From: Bacillus sp. ISL-7
Lineage (GTDB): Bacteria > Bacillota > Bacilli > Bacillales_B > DSM-18226
DNA: 64,000 nucleotides
Assembly (NCBI RefSeq): GCF_018613065.1
Contig: NZ_JAGGQW010000035.1
Location: 186,001-250,000 of the forward strand
Reading direction: 5' to 3'
How positions within the stretch are numbered: position 1 is the stretch's first letter; each line of letters opens with the position of its first letter. A model generated the notes under the pieces. It did no database searches and was not told the origin of the DNA. It saw only the letters and a list, made by a program, of their open reading frames with translations. Shown here in pieces: positions 26,081-36,123 of this stretch. The position numbers and the translations under genes are program-made.

Positions 26081-27013
26081 TTATATGCTCGTGCTCTTTT
26101 CTTTTCGCAAATGTAACCATTGTGGAGACAATAGTTTTGTTTTTGAAAGGGAATAAATTGTTAACGCAGACCAGATGAACATAAAGGATAGAAGTTGTAT
26201 TTTTGAAAAATGTTCATGATAGATAAATACCCCTAATAATAAGGTTAATGTAGGTGCAATATATTGGAGAAATCCTAATAAAGATAAGGGAATTTTTTGT
26301 GCTCCTTTTGCAAAATATAGAAGCGGCACTGCTGTTGCAACTCCTGCACCGATTAAAAGCAGATCGGTTTGGATCCCTGATGTTATAAAGGAATTGGATC
26401 CATTCATAAATAAGTAACCAATATAAATGGCGGCAACAGGTGTAACAACAAGTGTTTCTAATGTTAATCCGACTGCAGAATCAACGTTTATTAACTTTTT
26501 CGCTAAACCATACACTCCAAAGGATAGGGCCAAAGAAATGGCAATCCACGGAAACTGCCCATGCGAAATAGAAATAATCAATACCCCTATTGCAGCTAAA
26601 ATGAAAGAGACGTATTGATAAATAGTTAATTTTTCCTTAAGAACAATCATTCCTAATAAAATACTAATTAATGGATTGATATAATATCCAAGGCTAGCTT
26701 CAATCATATGACCACTATTAACCGCCCAAATATAAATGAACCAATTCACACTTATTAATAAGGAGGCAATCGTCAGGGCATACATTTGTTTTTTATTCTT
26801 AGTAAACCCTTTAATGGTTTGGAGAAATAGTCCTAATTTTTTTGTTAGGAAGAGAATGATGATCATAAAAATAAACGACCATAAAACACGGCTCGCTAAA
26901 ATTTCCTTTGCATTAACATTGTCTAAAAGCTTCCAATAAATCGGCAATAATCCCCACAGCAAGTAAGAAAAGCCGGCATAAATGACTCCTTTTTGCGTTT
27001 CAGTCTTTTTCAT
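26081..27013 (-). CDS. rarD: EamA/RarD-type drug/metabolite transporter
   Basis: A 310-residue inner-membrane protein with about ten hydrophobic helices and the RarD start GVIYAGFSYLLWGLLPIYWK. The E. coli homologue is linked to chloramphenicol tolerance; substrates in Bacillus are unknown. The start is ATG 27013 with AGGGG upstream; the earlier in-frame start lacks a ribosome binding site. It stands between two terminators and is probably monocistronic. Confidence 0.88.
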   Translation of the reverse strand: MKKTETQKGVIYAGFSYLLWGLLPIYWKLLDNVNAKEILASRVLWSFIFMIIILFLTKKLGLFLQTIKGFTKNKKQMYALTIASLLISVNWFIYIWAVNSGHMIEASLGYYINPLISILLGMIVLKEKLTIYQYVSFILAAIGVLIISISHGQFPWIAISLALSFGVYGLAKKLINVDSAVGLTLETLVVTPVAAIYIGYLFMNGSNSFITSGIQTDLLLIGAGVATAVPLLYFAKGAQKIPLSLLGFLQYIAPTLTLLLGVFIYHEHFSKIQLLSFMFIWSALTIYSLSKTKLLSPQWLHLRKEKSTSI

Positions 27014-27102
27014 CTGTTTTCGAGCCCCTATTCTTTCTAGTTTCGAAATAATTTCTATTATAACTCGAAACATCGTGAAATGGGGAATTTTTTGCTTCCA
27101 AT

Positions 27103-27129
27103 AAAAAGCAGACGGAATTCCGCCTGCTT
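27103..27129 (-). terminator. Terminator after the acyl-CoA ligase gene
   Basis: AAGCAG-CGGAATTCCG-CTGCTT palindrome followed by TTTATT on the minus strand. Confidence 0.88.
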
Positions 27130-27144
27130 CCTTGAAATATTAAA

Positions 27145-28731
27145 CTAAACTTGTTTAGCCGCCTCGAGTTCCTTTTTGCGGAGTTCAATTCGACGGATTT
27201 TCCCTGAGGTTGTTTTTGGAAGTTCACTCAAATATTCTATTTTTCTAGGGTACTTATATGGAGCTGTAAGTGTTTTGACATGCTCCTGCAAGTTCTTTGT
27301 TAATTCTGGGTCCGTTGAATCAATATCCTCTTGTAAGACCACAAATGCTTTGACAATAAAGCCACGAATTTCATCCGGGCTTGCCACGACGGCACATTCC
27401 TTTACAAATGGATGTTTAACGAGCGCATCCTCCACTTCAAATGGTCCAATTGTATAGCCCGAGCTAATGATAATATCATCACCGCGGCCTTCAAACCAGA
27501 AATAGCCATCTTGATCCATTTTGGCTTTATCGCCTGTTACATAATAGTCACCTCGGAACTGCATTGCCGTTCTTTCTGGATCTTTATAATAATTTTTGAA
27601 AAGAGCTGGAGTTTCTACATGGACGGCAATATCGCCCACTTCTCCGACAGCACAAACTTGGCCTTCTTCGTTAATGATTTCAACTCTATTTCCAGGTGTC
27701 GGCTTGCCCATGGATCCAGACTTCAATTCCATCCCTTTTGTAACCCCTACTAGCAAGGTATTTTCGGTTTGTCCATAACCGTCACGGACATCAATATTAA
27801 AATGCTTTCTAAACGTATCAATAACCTCTCTATTTAAAGGTTCACCTGCTGAAACCGCACTATGAAGATTTGGCAATTGATAATCAGCTAAATTATCTAC
27901 CTTCGCCATTAATCGATATTCGGTAGGTGTACAACAAAGGACATTGACATCATATTTTTGAAGAAGGCTCAAATATTTTTTCGGATCAAATTGTCCGTTG
28001 TAGACTAATCCTGTTCCTCCTGAGCCAAGTACCGATAGGAAGGGACTCCAAATCCATTTTTGCCAGCCTGGACCTGCAGTTGCCCAAACCGTATCACCGT
28101 CTTCAATGCAAAGCCACTTTGATGCAGCTGTTTTTAAATGAGCATAGGCCCAGCCGTGCGTATGAACAACACCTTTAGGATTCCCTGTTGTGCCGGAGGT
28201 ATAGGACAAAAATGCCATATCGTCTCTAAACGTATCTGCGAGAACCAATTCTTCTGATGCAGCTTTCATCTCTTCGTCCAAATGAACCCAGCCATCTTCA
28301 GACCCTCCGATAGTAAATTTAACCAAAGCTTGTGGTGCCGATATATTTTTAAATTGATCAACGAATGGATAATAACTAATGATTCCCTTAACATCACCGT
28401 GTGTAATACGATACTTCAAGTCTTTTTCCTTTAACATTTCAGAGCTTGGAATGACAACCATTCCAGCTTTTAATGCCGCTAAATAAACAACATATGCTTC
28501 AATCAGACGGGGCACGATAACAAGGACTACGTCACCCCTGTTTAAACCATTCTTGGCGAAAACATTCCCCGCTTGGTTAACCTTCTTCATTAATTGCTGA
28601 TATGTAACTTGTTTTGTCTCTCCAGTCTCATTCTCCCACTTCAATGCGACTCTGTTCGGTTCTTTGGCAAAACGCTCCATTTCAGAAACAAGATTATACT
28701 TTTCTGGCGCAATTAAATCTTCCCGCTTCAT
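27145..28731 (-). CDS. ytcI: AMP-forming acyl-CoA synthetase (YtcI type)
   Basis: An ANL-superfamily ligase of 528 residues, likely acting on a medium- or short-chain acid. Motifs: P-loop FLSYTSGTTGNPKGVVHTH, GYGQTE, the hinge YVTGDKAKMD-FWFEGRGDDII, and the C-terminal catalytic Lys in PKTTSGKIRRIELRK. It differs from AcsA in this window (572 residues) by lacking the longer N-terminus. The C-terminal Lys could be an acetylation target like that of AcsA, which is inference. Monocistronic by appearance. Confidence 0.92.
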   Translation of the reverse strand: MKREDLIAPEKYNLVSEMERFAKEPNRVALKWENETGETKQVTYQQLMKKVNQAGNVFAKNGLNRGDVVLVIVPRLIEAYVVYLAALKAGMVVIPSSEMLKEKDLKYRITHGDVKGIISYYPFVDQFKNISAPQALVKFTIGGSEDGWVHLDEEMKAASEELVLADTFRDDMAFLSYTSGTTGNPKGVVHTHGWAYAHLKTAASKWLCIEDGDTVWATAGPGWQKWIWSPFLSVLGSGGTGLVYNGQFDPKKYLSLLQKYDVNVLCCTPTEYRLMAKVDNLADYQLPNLHSAVSAGEPLNREVIDTFRKHFNIDVRDGYGQTENTLLVGVTKGMELKSGSMGKPTPGNRVEIINEEGQVCAVGEVGDIAVHVETPALFKNYYKDPERTAMQFRGDYYVTGDKAKMDQDGYFWFEGRGDDIIISSGYTIGPFEVEDALVKHPFVKECAVVASPDEIRGFIVKAFVVLQEDIDSTDPELTKNLQEHVKTLTAPYKYPRKIEYLSELPKTTSGKIRRIELRKKELEAAKQV

Positions 28732-28842
28732 ACTTCTCCCCCTTAACTTTTTCGTATTTATCCCACCAAATTAATTATACAAAATTATTTAAAAATTTTA
28801 AATTGTTTTTATTTTAAAAACATATTTCACTATCTTGAGCAT

Positions 28843-28875
28843 AAAAAAGAGAGCGGGGGAAGCCCCACGCTCTCT
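28843..28875 (-). terminator. Terminator after sspA
   Basis: AGAGAGCG-GGGG and CCCC-CGCTCTCT arms followed on the minus strand by T6. Confidence 0.92.
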
Positions 28876-28898
28876 GTAGCCATCGTATTTATTTTTTA

Positions 28899-29105
28899 TT
28901 AACGAGAGAATCCGCCGCCTAATTGAGATTCAGCCATTGCTACTAGACGCTTTGTGATTTCACCACCAACAGATCCGTTGGCACGTGAAGTAGTATCAGC
29001 TCCAAGATTTACACCAAATTCAGAAGCAATTTCATATTTCATTTGGCTTAGAGCTTGTTCAACACCAGGAACCAATAATTGATTTGAGTTGTTGTTGTTT
29101 GCCAT
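28899..29105 (-). CDS. sspA: Alpha/beta-type small acid-soluble spore protein
   Basis: A 68-residue SASP that coats DNA in the dormant spore and is split on germination. The germination-protease site EIASEFG is at about 25-31, and the conserved DNA-binding segment [20 protein letters not shown] follows. Asn/Gln-rich N-terminus is normal for the family. A SigG-type promoter (29129-29158) and AAGGAGGTGAT ribosome binding site lie upstream. Confidence 0.96.
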   Translation of the reverse strand: MANNNNSNQLLVPGVEQALSQMKYEIASEFGVNLGADTTSRANGSVGGEITKRLVAMAESQLGGGFSR

Positions 29106-29128
29106 GTGATATCACCTCCTTGTGAGTA

Positions 29129-29158
29129 TAGAATGTGTAGAACTTAAAAGCTTCATTC
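29129..29158 (-). promoter_or_regulatory. SigG-type promoter of sspA
   Basis: Minus strand GAATG (29154-29158), 18-nt spacer, CATTCTA (29129-29135), matching the forespore SigG consensus GNATR-N18-CATNNTA. Confidence 0.8.
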
Positions 29159-29205
29159 TATTTTACAATTGGTAATTGTTCACAAAATATTCTAATTTTA
29201 CCTTT

Positions 29206-30411
29206 TTAAAATAATTCACTAAATTCTGAGTGCTGCTTGTCATCAGGCTTAATTACAAGTGTCTCTGTCTCTTGCACCGCTTCATGAATGAGTGGCTCGA
29301 AATCAAAGAAGCTTTCATAATGCTGAACCTTTTCCCTTTTTGGCTTTGTTTTTGGAGAAGCTGGGACAAAGATGGTACAGCAATCCTCAAACGGCCTATT
29401 CGAAATTTCTAGTGTATCAATTTCAATTGCGATTTTAATGATATCCGTTTTATCCATCGTAATCAATGGCCTCAAAAGAGGCGTATTTGTTACATCATTG
29501 ATTGCGTACATACTCTCAAGCGTCTGGCTCGCAACCTGCCCCAGGCTTTCACCGGTAATTATAGCAAGACCTTCATGTTTTTTCCTAATCTCATCCGTGA
29601 TTCGAAGCATCATCCTTCTCGTAGATGTCATCGAATAATTTTCAGGTACTTGTTCGCGAATTGTTTGCTGAATATCAGTAAACGGGACAATATGCAAGGT
29701 CATCGATCCATATATTTCAGCCAGTTTTTTTGAAAGGTCAATGACCTTTTCCTTCGATCTTTCACTTGTAAATGGGGGGCTGAAAAAATGAACCGCTTCG
29801 ATTTCTAGTCCCCTCTTCATTGCCATATAGCCGGCAACAGGGCTGTCAATTCCACCTGAAAGCATGAGCATGGCTTTTCCACTTGATCCAATCGGTAGTC
29901 CACCGGCACCCTGTATGGTTTCGCATGATAGGTAAATGGCTTCCTTTCTGACTTCAATCCGTAAATTAATATCCGGATTTTTCACATCCACTTTGAGTCC
30001 AGAGATTTGTTGCAACAAATGACCGCCAAGGGTGTGGTTAATTCCGTCCGTATCCAACTCAAATGTTTTATCAGATCTTTTCGGAGTAATTTTGAAGGTT
30101 TGACCCTTCTTGTATAGGGAGCGCATCATATCTAGTGAAGTCTGTTTTAATACCTCAATATCTCTTTCCAGCTTAATGGCCGGACTAAAGGATTGGATAC
30201 CAAATATATTCTTCAATTTTCCAATAATTGCTTCGCTGCTTTCACCATTTAATAAGACATACATCCGATCACGGCTTGCTTCTACTTTAATTTTTGGAAA
30301 GGGAGCAAGAGCAATTCTAACACTTTTTCTTAATTTTTCTACAAATTGATTGCGATTTCTTCCTTTTGTCGATATTTCACCGTAGCGAATGAGTATACGA
30401 TCATATTCCAT
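29206..30411 (-). CDS. thiI: tRNA 4-thiouridine synthetase / sulfurtransferase ThiI
   Basis: Adenylates U8 of tRNA and installs sulfur to give s4U. Domain order: ferredoxin-like and THUMP (about 1-165), then the PP-loop ATPase with SGGIDSPVAGYMAMKRG at about 187-203. No C-terminal rhodanese domain is present (401 residues), typical of Bacillus. Immediately downstream of nifZ, whose product gives it sulfur in B. subtilis. Confidence 0.97.
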   Translation of the reverse strand: MEYDRILIRYGEISTKGRNRNQFVEKLRKSVRIALAPFPKIKVEASRDRMYVLLNGESSEAIIGKLKNIFGIQSFSPAIKLERDIEVLKQTSLDMMRSLYKKGQTFKITPKRSDKTFELDTDGINHTLGGHLLQQISGLKVDVKNPDINLRIEVRKEAIYLSCETIQGAGGLPIGSSGKAMLMLSGGIDSPVAGYMAMKRGLEIEAVHFFSPPFTSERSKEKVIDLSKKLAEIYGSMTLHIVPFTDIQQTIREQVPENYSMTSTRRMMLRITDEIRKKHEGLAIITGESLGQVASQTLESMYAINDVTNTPLLRPLITMDKTDIIKIAIEIDTLEISNRPFEDCCTIFVPASPKTKPKREKVQHYESFFDFEPLIHEAVQETETLVIKPDDKQHSEFSELF

Positions 30412-31554
30412 TTATTTCATAACCTTTCGTAATTGGTTTGCGGATTCTTGAAATGTAACTAGAGCTGTCACTGCCTCTTCTCTGGTATTCTCAAATGAGA
30501 GACTAATCCGGATGGCACTTTCAGCTTGCGTTTCATGAACGCCCATTGCGAGAAGCGTTTTACTTGGTGATTTCTTTTTTGAGGAACATGCACTTGTGGT
30601 GGATACAAAGATACCTTTCCGCTCAAGTGAATGAATGAATACTTCTGATTTTATTCCCTTTAATGAGAAATTTAAAATATGGGGTGCTGCATGTTCAGTA
30701 GGTGTATGAATTTGAACACCTTCTATTTCTGCTAACCCCTTCCTGAGCAGGCTGTGGATATTCTTCATTCGTTCCATCTCTGCTTCGCCTTTCATTAATG
30801 TCATCCTAAGTGCCTTTGCCATCGAAACGGCGCCTGCCACATTTTCTGTACCGCTTCGAATCTTCCGTTCCTGATTGCCGCCAGAAAATAATGGAGCAAG
30901 TCTCACACCCTCACGGATAAAAAGGGCACCGGTGCCTTTTAAACCATGAAATTTATGACCGGATATCGAACAAAGATCCACTCTGTTTTTATAGAGAGAA
31001 AGGGGAATCTTTCCTATTCCTTGAACTGCATCAACATGAAATAAAATTGTTGGATGTTTTTTTAATAGGTCTCCAATTTCTTTAATTGGCTGAACCGTCC
31101 CCACTTCATTATTCACCTGCATAATGGATATTAAAATGGTATCTTTTCTTATCGCTTTTTCAAGATCCGAAACATTAATTCTTCCAAACCTGTCAACAGG
31201 CAAGTAAGTTATCTCAAAACCCTCCTGTTCAAGCTGTTCCATTGCGGCTCTTACTGATGGATGTTCAACACTTGATGTAATCAAGTGCCGACCTTTATTT
31301 TTATGTAATAAAGCAGATCCTTTTATCGCTATATTATTACCTTCCGTTCCCCCGGAAGTAAAATAAATTTCAGATGGCTTTACTTTTAAGAGCTTGCTTA
31401 CTTGTTCCCGCGCCTGGGATAGCAGCTTCTCTGCCAGTCCCCCCATACTGTGTAGTGAGGATGGGTTCCCATAATATTCACTAGACACCGTAACAAACGA
31501 ATCTATAACGTCTTTAAACGGTTTTGTCGTTGCACTATTATCAAAATAAATCAT
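30412..31554 (-). CDS. nifZ: Cysteine desulfurase NifZ dedicated to ThiI
   Basis: A PLP enzyme that strips sulfur from cysteine; B. subtilis NifZ supplies ThiI. PLP Lys is in SGHKFHGLKG, and the catalytic Cys loop is TTSACSSKKKSPSKTL. The 380 residues match. Its stop codon touches the thiI start, so the pair is translationally coupled. ATG follows GGAGG. Confidence 0.96.
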   Translation of the reverse strand: MIYFDNSATTKPFKDVIDSFVTVSSEYYGNPSSLHSMGGLAEKLLSQAREQVSKLLKVKPSEIYFTSGGTEGNNIAIKGSALLHKNKGRHLITSSVEHPSVRAAMEQLEQEGFEITYLPVDRFGRINVSDLEKAIRKDTILISIMQVNNEVGTVQPIKEIGDLLKKHPTILFHVDAVQGIGKIPLSLYKNRVDLCSISGHKFHGLKGTGALFIREGVRLAPLFSGGNQERKIRSGTENVAGAVSMAKALRMTLMKGEAEMERMKNIHSLLRKGLAEIEGVQIHTPTEHAAPHILNFSLKGIKSEVFIHSLERKGIFVSTTSACSSKKKSPSKTLLAMGVHETQAESAIRISLSFENTREEAVTALVTFQESANQLRKVMK

Positions 31555-31613
31555 TTTTTCTCCTCCGAACTCTTACAAAAATAAATCTTATCATAAAGAC
31601 AAAAAAAAGAATA

Positions 31614-31657
31614 ACAAAAAACCGATTCAGCGAAAATGGCACTGATCGGTTTTTTGT
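31614..31657 (-). terminator. Terminator after ezrA
   Basis: AAAAAACCGAT-CAG-GC and GC-CTG-ATCGGTTTTTT arms. Confidence 0.9.
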
Positions 31658-31660
31658 TAT

Positions 31661-33349
31661 TTATTCTGTTACAAATGTGGCTTTTATTTTTTTCAATGCA
31701 TCTGGGTCAATAACATCAAGTGTTGCAGCCGCTTGTTCTAAAGCCTCTTGATATTCATAGTGTCTAAATGCCATTTCTGCTTCCAATAATCCTTTGGCTA
31801 CATTTGGATATTGGCTTTTATAACGATTTCCATATTGAATGGCTTTTTCCGCTAACATCACATTTTCTAGCAGTTCTATCGTTGAATTGGTAAGTTTCTC
31901 CACCGTTAATACAGCAATTTCTAAATATTGATTGAGAGCAGAAATGTTAAGTGGCTTTTCTTCAAGCTGGTATCTCACATTTTGAATACTTTCATTTGTA
32001 TCCTCAAATAAATACCTATAATCTTCTGGTAAGCCAGGGACATTACTCTTAGTGACGAGACGAACCGTCTCTCCAACTTTCTTGGTAAGTTCTTTAAGCT
32101 TTTCTCTTGCTTCAAATTCATCTTTCCTAAGGGCTTGAAGTTTTAAAGCAAAATCTTGCTGCCCTTCTCGAATGATATCCAACTGTTCTTTTACTTGAGC
32201 TAACTCTTTACTAATCACCGATTGTGCTGTTTCGTTTAACTTTAGTTTTTCAATCAGAATCTCAAAATGTTTATAAACAATGGAAAGTTCTTTTTCGAGC
32301 TGTCGCTGAGTTTCAAAGTCACCTTCAGATAGCTGATAACTTTCTTGAACATGAATGACTTCACTGGAAAGATGACTATTTTCCTCATAGGCAGAAATGA
32401 GAAGTTCACTTGCTATTTTTTCATTTTTTTGGACAAAATGCTTGGCGTGTACTTCTTTTTCCAATAAATCGAAAAGGACATCAATTCTTTCCTTTATTTC
32501 TTTTATACATTCTACTGCCTCATCAATCTTCGCTGCTTCGATAAGCTCTAGATTCTCAGCCAGTTTCTCTTCTAAGCGTTTGATTTCTTTTTCCAAATTA
32601 ATATGTTCTAAATAGTATTCTTGACCAGACATTTCACGGTATCCGTCAAGCATATCTGAAAGCTGATTTGGCAGAAGTGATTGACATTCAATTAACAGCT
32701 GCGGAATCAAGTCCATATCTTTTTTAATCATTCCAAGCTGACTATGAATCATTAAAACTACTTCACGGGCTTCAAGATAATTACCATGTTCAGTTTTCTC
32801 ATCAAATTCCTGAAATTTTAGTGAAACGCCGTTGAGTTGTTCCTCTAAGCACTTTTCTGAACTGCCAAAGCTGTGACGATGGGCAAGCAGCATTTTTTTT
32901 GATTCCCGATACTGCTCTTTTAGCTCTTCAATTTCAACTCGGTTCTTTTCCTCGCTGCCAACCAATTCATGTAACTCTTCTAATATACTTTTTATTTGAT
33001 CCTCAGTTTCTTGTAACTTTGCTCCAATAGCTTGCTGGACACCTTTCGCTTTGCTAAATCGGTACTTATCTATGTACTCTTCGGCATCAAAAAGCATTTC
33101 CTCTAAATCAGGCAGCTGTACCGTTACCACATCGTCCCATTGATTTCGCCAACGTTCGAATAGTTCTTCAGTTTGCCCTGTCATATTAAGCAGCTTCACT
33201 TTTGACATTTCATCCAGTACTGGACGATTCATTAAATCGATTTTCCATCCTTCCAATCGATCCATTTCCTTAAAGTACTTTTTCTTTATTAAATACCCAA
33301 TTACAAATAAGGCTAGTAAAAGGATAAAAAATCCAATGAAATATTTCAC
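31661..33349 (-). CDS. ezrA: Septation ring formation regulator EzrA
   Basis: EzrA is a membrane-anchored, spectrin-like protein that limits FtsZ assembly and helps divisome formation. N-terminal helix VKYFIGFFILLLALFVIGYL (residues 1-20, written as a motif), then long coiled-coil repeats with conserved MTGQTEELFERW near residue 57. The start is GTG 33349, 7 nt after GGGGG, giving 562 residues, equal to B. subtilis; the ATG 27 nt upstream would precede the ribosome binding site. Confidence 0.95.
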   Translation of the reverse strand: MKYFIGFFILLLALFVIGYLIKKKYFKEMDRLEGWKIDLMNRPVLDEMSKVKLLNMTGQTEELFERWRNQWDDVVTVQLPDLEEMLFDAEEYIDKYRFSKAKGVQQAIGAKLQETEDQIKSILEELHELVGSEEKNRVEIEELKEQYRESKKMLLAHRHSFGSSEKCLEEQLNGVSLKFQEFDEKTEHGNYLEAREVVLMIHSQLGMIKKDMDLIPQLLIECQSLLPNQLSDMLDGYREMSGQEYYLEHINLEKEIKRLEEKLAENLELIEAAKIDEAVECIKEIKERIDVLFDLLEKEVHAKHFVQKNEKIASELLISAYEENSHLSSEVIHVQESYQLSEGDFETQRQLEKELSIVYKHFEILIEKLKLNETAQSVISKELAQVKEQLDIIREGQQDFALKLQALRKDEFEAREKLKELTKKVGETVRLVTKSNVPGLPEDYRYLFEDTNESIQNVRYQLEEKPLNISALNQYLEIAVLTVEKLTNSTIELLENVMLAEKAIQYGNRYKSQYPNVAKGLLEAEMAFRHYEYQEALEQAAATLDVIDPDALKKIKATFVTE

Positions 33350-33575
33350 AAGTAAGCCCCCTATTTCCCAAAACATTCTTTCAAATTCCAGTTTTCATGC
33401 ATCTATTATAAAAAAATCTCTTAATGTTCGATTCAATGCTATTATGATACCATGTTAACGACATTTTTTGACTATTATTTTCAATTTTTTTGTAAAATAA
33501 ATGAAAACTCACCAATTGGCGAGTCTGATAGGACGGTTCATGAGGCGCAGTTGAATTTATGCTTTCCTATTAACT

Positions 33576-33603
33576 AAAAAAAAATAGCGATTGCCGCTAT
33601 TTT
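33576..33603 (-). terminator. Terminator overlapping the refZ 3-prime end
   Basis: AAAATAGCG and CGCTATTTT arms followed on the minus strand by a T run. Confidence 0.8.
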
Positions 33604-34229
33604 ATGACTGCACTCATTTTCATTGGTACATCCGAGCATAGTGTTTTATCAATCCACAAATTAATATCCTTTAAATATTTCTGCTCAAAAAATGGTTCAT
33701 TTGGAAAGACATACAAGACTTCCCTCATATAATGTGTATTCATAAATGGCATCATCAATAATCCTTTAAGTTGAATAATTAAATAAGGAATCGAGTGGGG
33801 GCGGAATTCATTCCATTCAAAACCACGCTCAAATACTAATTGAAAATAGTATTTTTCCTTAAGTAAATAGGTTGACATGATTTCGCGAACCACTTGCGAA
33901 TCCATGGACATTTCCCGATAGACAAGACTGGCTAATTTACTATTTTCACATTGATAATGAAGTAAATCAGTGACAATTCGCTTTAAACACTCCTTTGCTC
34001 CCTTGTCTATCGATGCGTAGGCTTCTTCCATTTTACTAATATACTGTTCAAAAAAATGCGTAAAGCAATATTCTAGCAGACCTGGTTTATTTTCGAAATG
34101 GTAGGCAATCGTTGCCGTATTTACTTTTGCCAGTCGGGCGATATCCCGAATTGATGTTCCAGAGTATCCATTGGACTTAAACAATGTTATAGCGGCCTTA
34201 ACAATTGCTTCTTTAGCATTTTTCTTCAT
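33597..34229 (-). CDS. refZ: TetR-family regulator of FtsZ placement, RefZ
   Basis: The N-terminal TetR helix-turn-helix (about 7-53, SGTSIRDIARLAKVNTATIAYHFENK) is clear, followed by a helical ligand domain. Length 210 and the position between ezrA and ytsP match B. subtilis RefZ (YttP), which binds motifs around the chromosome arms and affects FtsZ during sporulation. The orthology rests on synteny plus the N-terminus. It is divergent from ytsP. Confidence 0.88.
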   Translation of the reverse strand: MKKNAKEAIVKAAITLFKSNGYSGTSIRDIARLAKVNTATIAYHFENKPGLLEYCFTHFFEQYISKMEEAYASIDKGAKECLKRIVTDLLHYQCENSKLASLVYREMSMDSQVVREIMSTYLLKEKYYFQLVFERGFEWNEFRPHSIPYLIIQLKGLLMMPFMNTHYMREVLYVFPNEPFFEQKYLKDINLWIDKTLCSDVPMKMSAVIK

Positions 34230-34386
34230 AAATTGTCCCCCCTTCTGGTATACCCAAAAATCCCCTTACATTATAATTCTTTGTTATAACACAGATTCCT
34301 TTATGAAAAAATCGACAAAGTCTGCTCATTTTCTTGTAAATTTGATAAAATAATAAATAAAATTGTTGAAACAAAGGGGAAATACC

Positions 34387-34869
34387 ATGTTTAACGTCGA
34401 AATGTATACTGCGAGCCGCGAGGAAAATTATAATCTTGTTAAAAAACAACTGCATGCTCTTATTCACGATGAGAACAATCAGATTGCAAATCTCAGCAAT
34501 GCCAGTGCCCTTTTGAATCAATTTCTAGACCGAATTAATTGGGTCGGATTTTATTTAATGGATACGAATCAACAACTAGTATTAGGACCATTCCAAGGTC
34601 TTCCTGCATGTGTACGTATTCATTTGGGTAAGGGTGTATGCGGGACATCTGCTTTGAAAAAAGAGACCGTTCTTGTAGCAGATGTTCATCAGTTTCCCGG
34701 CCACATTGCTTGTGATGCAGCCTCCCAATCCGAGATTGTTATCCCTCTCATTAAAAATGAGCAGCTAATTGGAGTTTTGGATATTGATTCACCTGAAAAA
34801 AATCGTTTTGATGCACTTGATCAACAAATGTTGGAAGAATTTGTTGCAATTCTAGTTGAACATATATAG
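34387..34869 (+). CDS. ytsP: GAF-domain free methionine-(R)-sulfoxide reductase
   Basis: Reduces free Met-R-sulfoxide. The three active-site cysteines of the fRMsr family are at Cys75 (LPACVRI), Cys85 (GKGVCGTSA) and Cys109 (GHIACDAAS). The 160 residues form one GAF domain. The start is ATG 34387 behind AAGGGGA; an upstream ATG lies before that site. Confidence 0.94.
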   Translation: MFNVEMYTASREENYNLVKKQLHALIHDENNQIANLSNASALLNQFLDRINWVGFYLMDTNQQLVLGPFQGLPACVRIHLGKGVCGTSALKKETVLVADVHQFPGHIACDAASQSEIVIPLIKNEQLIGVLDIDSPEKNRFDALDQQMLEEFVAILVEHI

Positions 34870-34872
34870 AAA

Positions 34873-34905
34873 ATAGCACAGAGAAATTCTCTCTGTGCTT
34901 TTTCT
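34873..34905. terminator. Bidirectional terminator ytsP / megL
   Basis: GCACAGAGA-AATT-CTCTCTGTGC hairpin with flanking A and T tracts. Confidence 0.92.
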
Positions 34906-34907
34906 CT

Positions 34908-36092
34908 TTAAATCCTTTCCAGTGCCTGATCCAGGTCTTCTTGAATGTCCTCCCATGCTTCTAAACCAACAGATAGACGCAGCAAGTTATCTTCAATCCC
35001 CATTTTTTTTCGTTCCTCCTCTGGAACCACGGCATGGGTCATCGTTGCAGGATGCTGAATCAATGTTTCTGCGTCTCCAAGACTTACCGCAATTTTTATT
35101 AATTGTAATTGATTCATAAACTGTTGTGCCGATTCCTTGGATCCCTTTATCGTGAATGATATGAGACCGCCTGATTGTTTCATTTGTTTTTTCGCGATCG
35201 AATAATCTTGGTGTTCTGGATCGCCAGGGAAATACACTGATTCAATTTTCGGATGACTTTTCATAAATTCAAATAACCTCTGGGCATTTTCACAATGGCG
35301 GTCCATGCGCACTGGAAGTGTTTTAATCCCCCTTAACAACAGCCATGCATCAAAAGGCGAGATAATCCCCCCAATATCTTTTTGGGTCGTCCGTGACACC
35401 TGCCTAATAAACTCCTTCTCCCCAATGACAAGACCCGCTATAACATCGCCATGTCCACAGATATATTTTGTTGCACTATGAATGACAACATTGCATCCGA
35501 GAGTAAGAGGAGTTTGTATATATGGGGAACAAAATGTGTTATCCACAACAACGGGAATCCCTTTTTTATTTGCCACCCTCGCCACCAATTCCAAATCTAC
35601 CAGCTTCATTGTAGGGTTTATTGGCGTTTCAATATAGATACAAGCCGTATTAGGGAGGATTTCTTGATCTAATGCTTCTGCCGATTCCATTAATGAAAAG
35701 TCGTGTTCAATCCCATATTTCCCTTTTAATAGTTCCAACAATCCGAAGGTACAGCCGTATACTCCTTGTGAACAAAGGATATGATCACCTGTTTTTGTTA
35801 AGGCCACTAGCACTGCACTCACGGCCGCCATTCCTGACGAAAAAGCCAAGCCTGCCTCACCTTGTTCAAGGACTGCCATCCGTTCTTCCAGTATTTTCAC
35901 CGTTGGATTTCCCAAGCGTGAATAAATAAATCCCTCTTCTTGCCCAGCAAACCTTCTTTCCCCTTGTTCCGCACTGGTAAATGTAAAGGTAGATGTTTGA
36001 TATAACGGGGGAACTAAACTGTCTTGATGTTCGTCTGGCCGGTAGCCTGAATGAATAACTTCCGTTTCAAACCGTGATTTCTTTTTCCCCAT
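34908..36092 (-). CDS. megL: Methionine gamma-lyase (Cys/Met metabolism PLP enzyme)
   Basis: Breaks methionine to methanethiol, 2-oxobutyrate and ammonia. The Cys/Met PLP fold is plain: YSRLGNPT, SSGMAAVSAV, and the PLP Lys in HSATKYICGHGD. The methionine gamma-lyase Cys is present in GVYGCTFGLL, which distinguishes it from cystathionine lyases and synthases. 394 residues. A perfect cre palindrome (36110-36123) lies between the promoter area and the ribosome binding site, so CcpA repression is predicted. Confidence 0.9.
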   Translation of the reverse strand: MGKKKSRFETEVIHSGYRPDEHQDSLVPPLYQTSTFTFTSAEQGERRFAGQEEGFIYSRLGNPTVKILEERMAVLEQGEAGLAFSSGMAAVSAVLVALTKTGDHILCSQGVYGCTFGLLELLKGKYGIEHDFSLMESAEALDQEILPNTACIYIETPINPTMKLVDLELVARVANKKGIPVVVDNTFCSPYIQTPLTLGCNVVIHSATKYICGHGDVIAGLVIGEKEFIRQVSRTTQKDIGGIISPFDAWLLLRGIKTLPVRMDRHCENAQRLFEFMKSHPKIESVYFPGDPEHQDYSIAKKQMKQSGGLISFTIKGSKESAQQFMNQLQLIKIAVSLGDAETLIQHPATMTHAVVPEEERKKMGIEDNLLRLSVGLEAWEDIQEDLDQALERI

Positions 36093-36109
36093 TTTGGATT
36101 CCTCCTGTT

Positions 36110-36123
36110 TGAAAACGTTTTCA
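36110..36123. promoter_or_regulatory. Perfect palindromic cre site before megL
   Basis: TGAAAACGTTTTCA matches the CcpA operator consensus at every fixed base and is self-complementary. It lies between the GGAGG of megL and the AT-rich promoter region, where a bound protein blocks transcription. Confidence 0.88.
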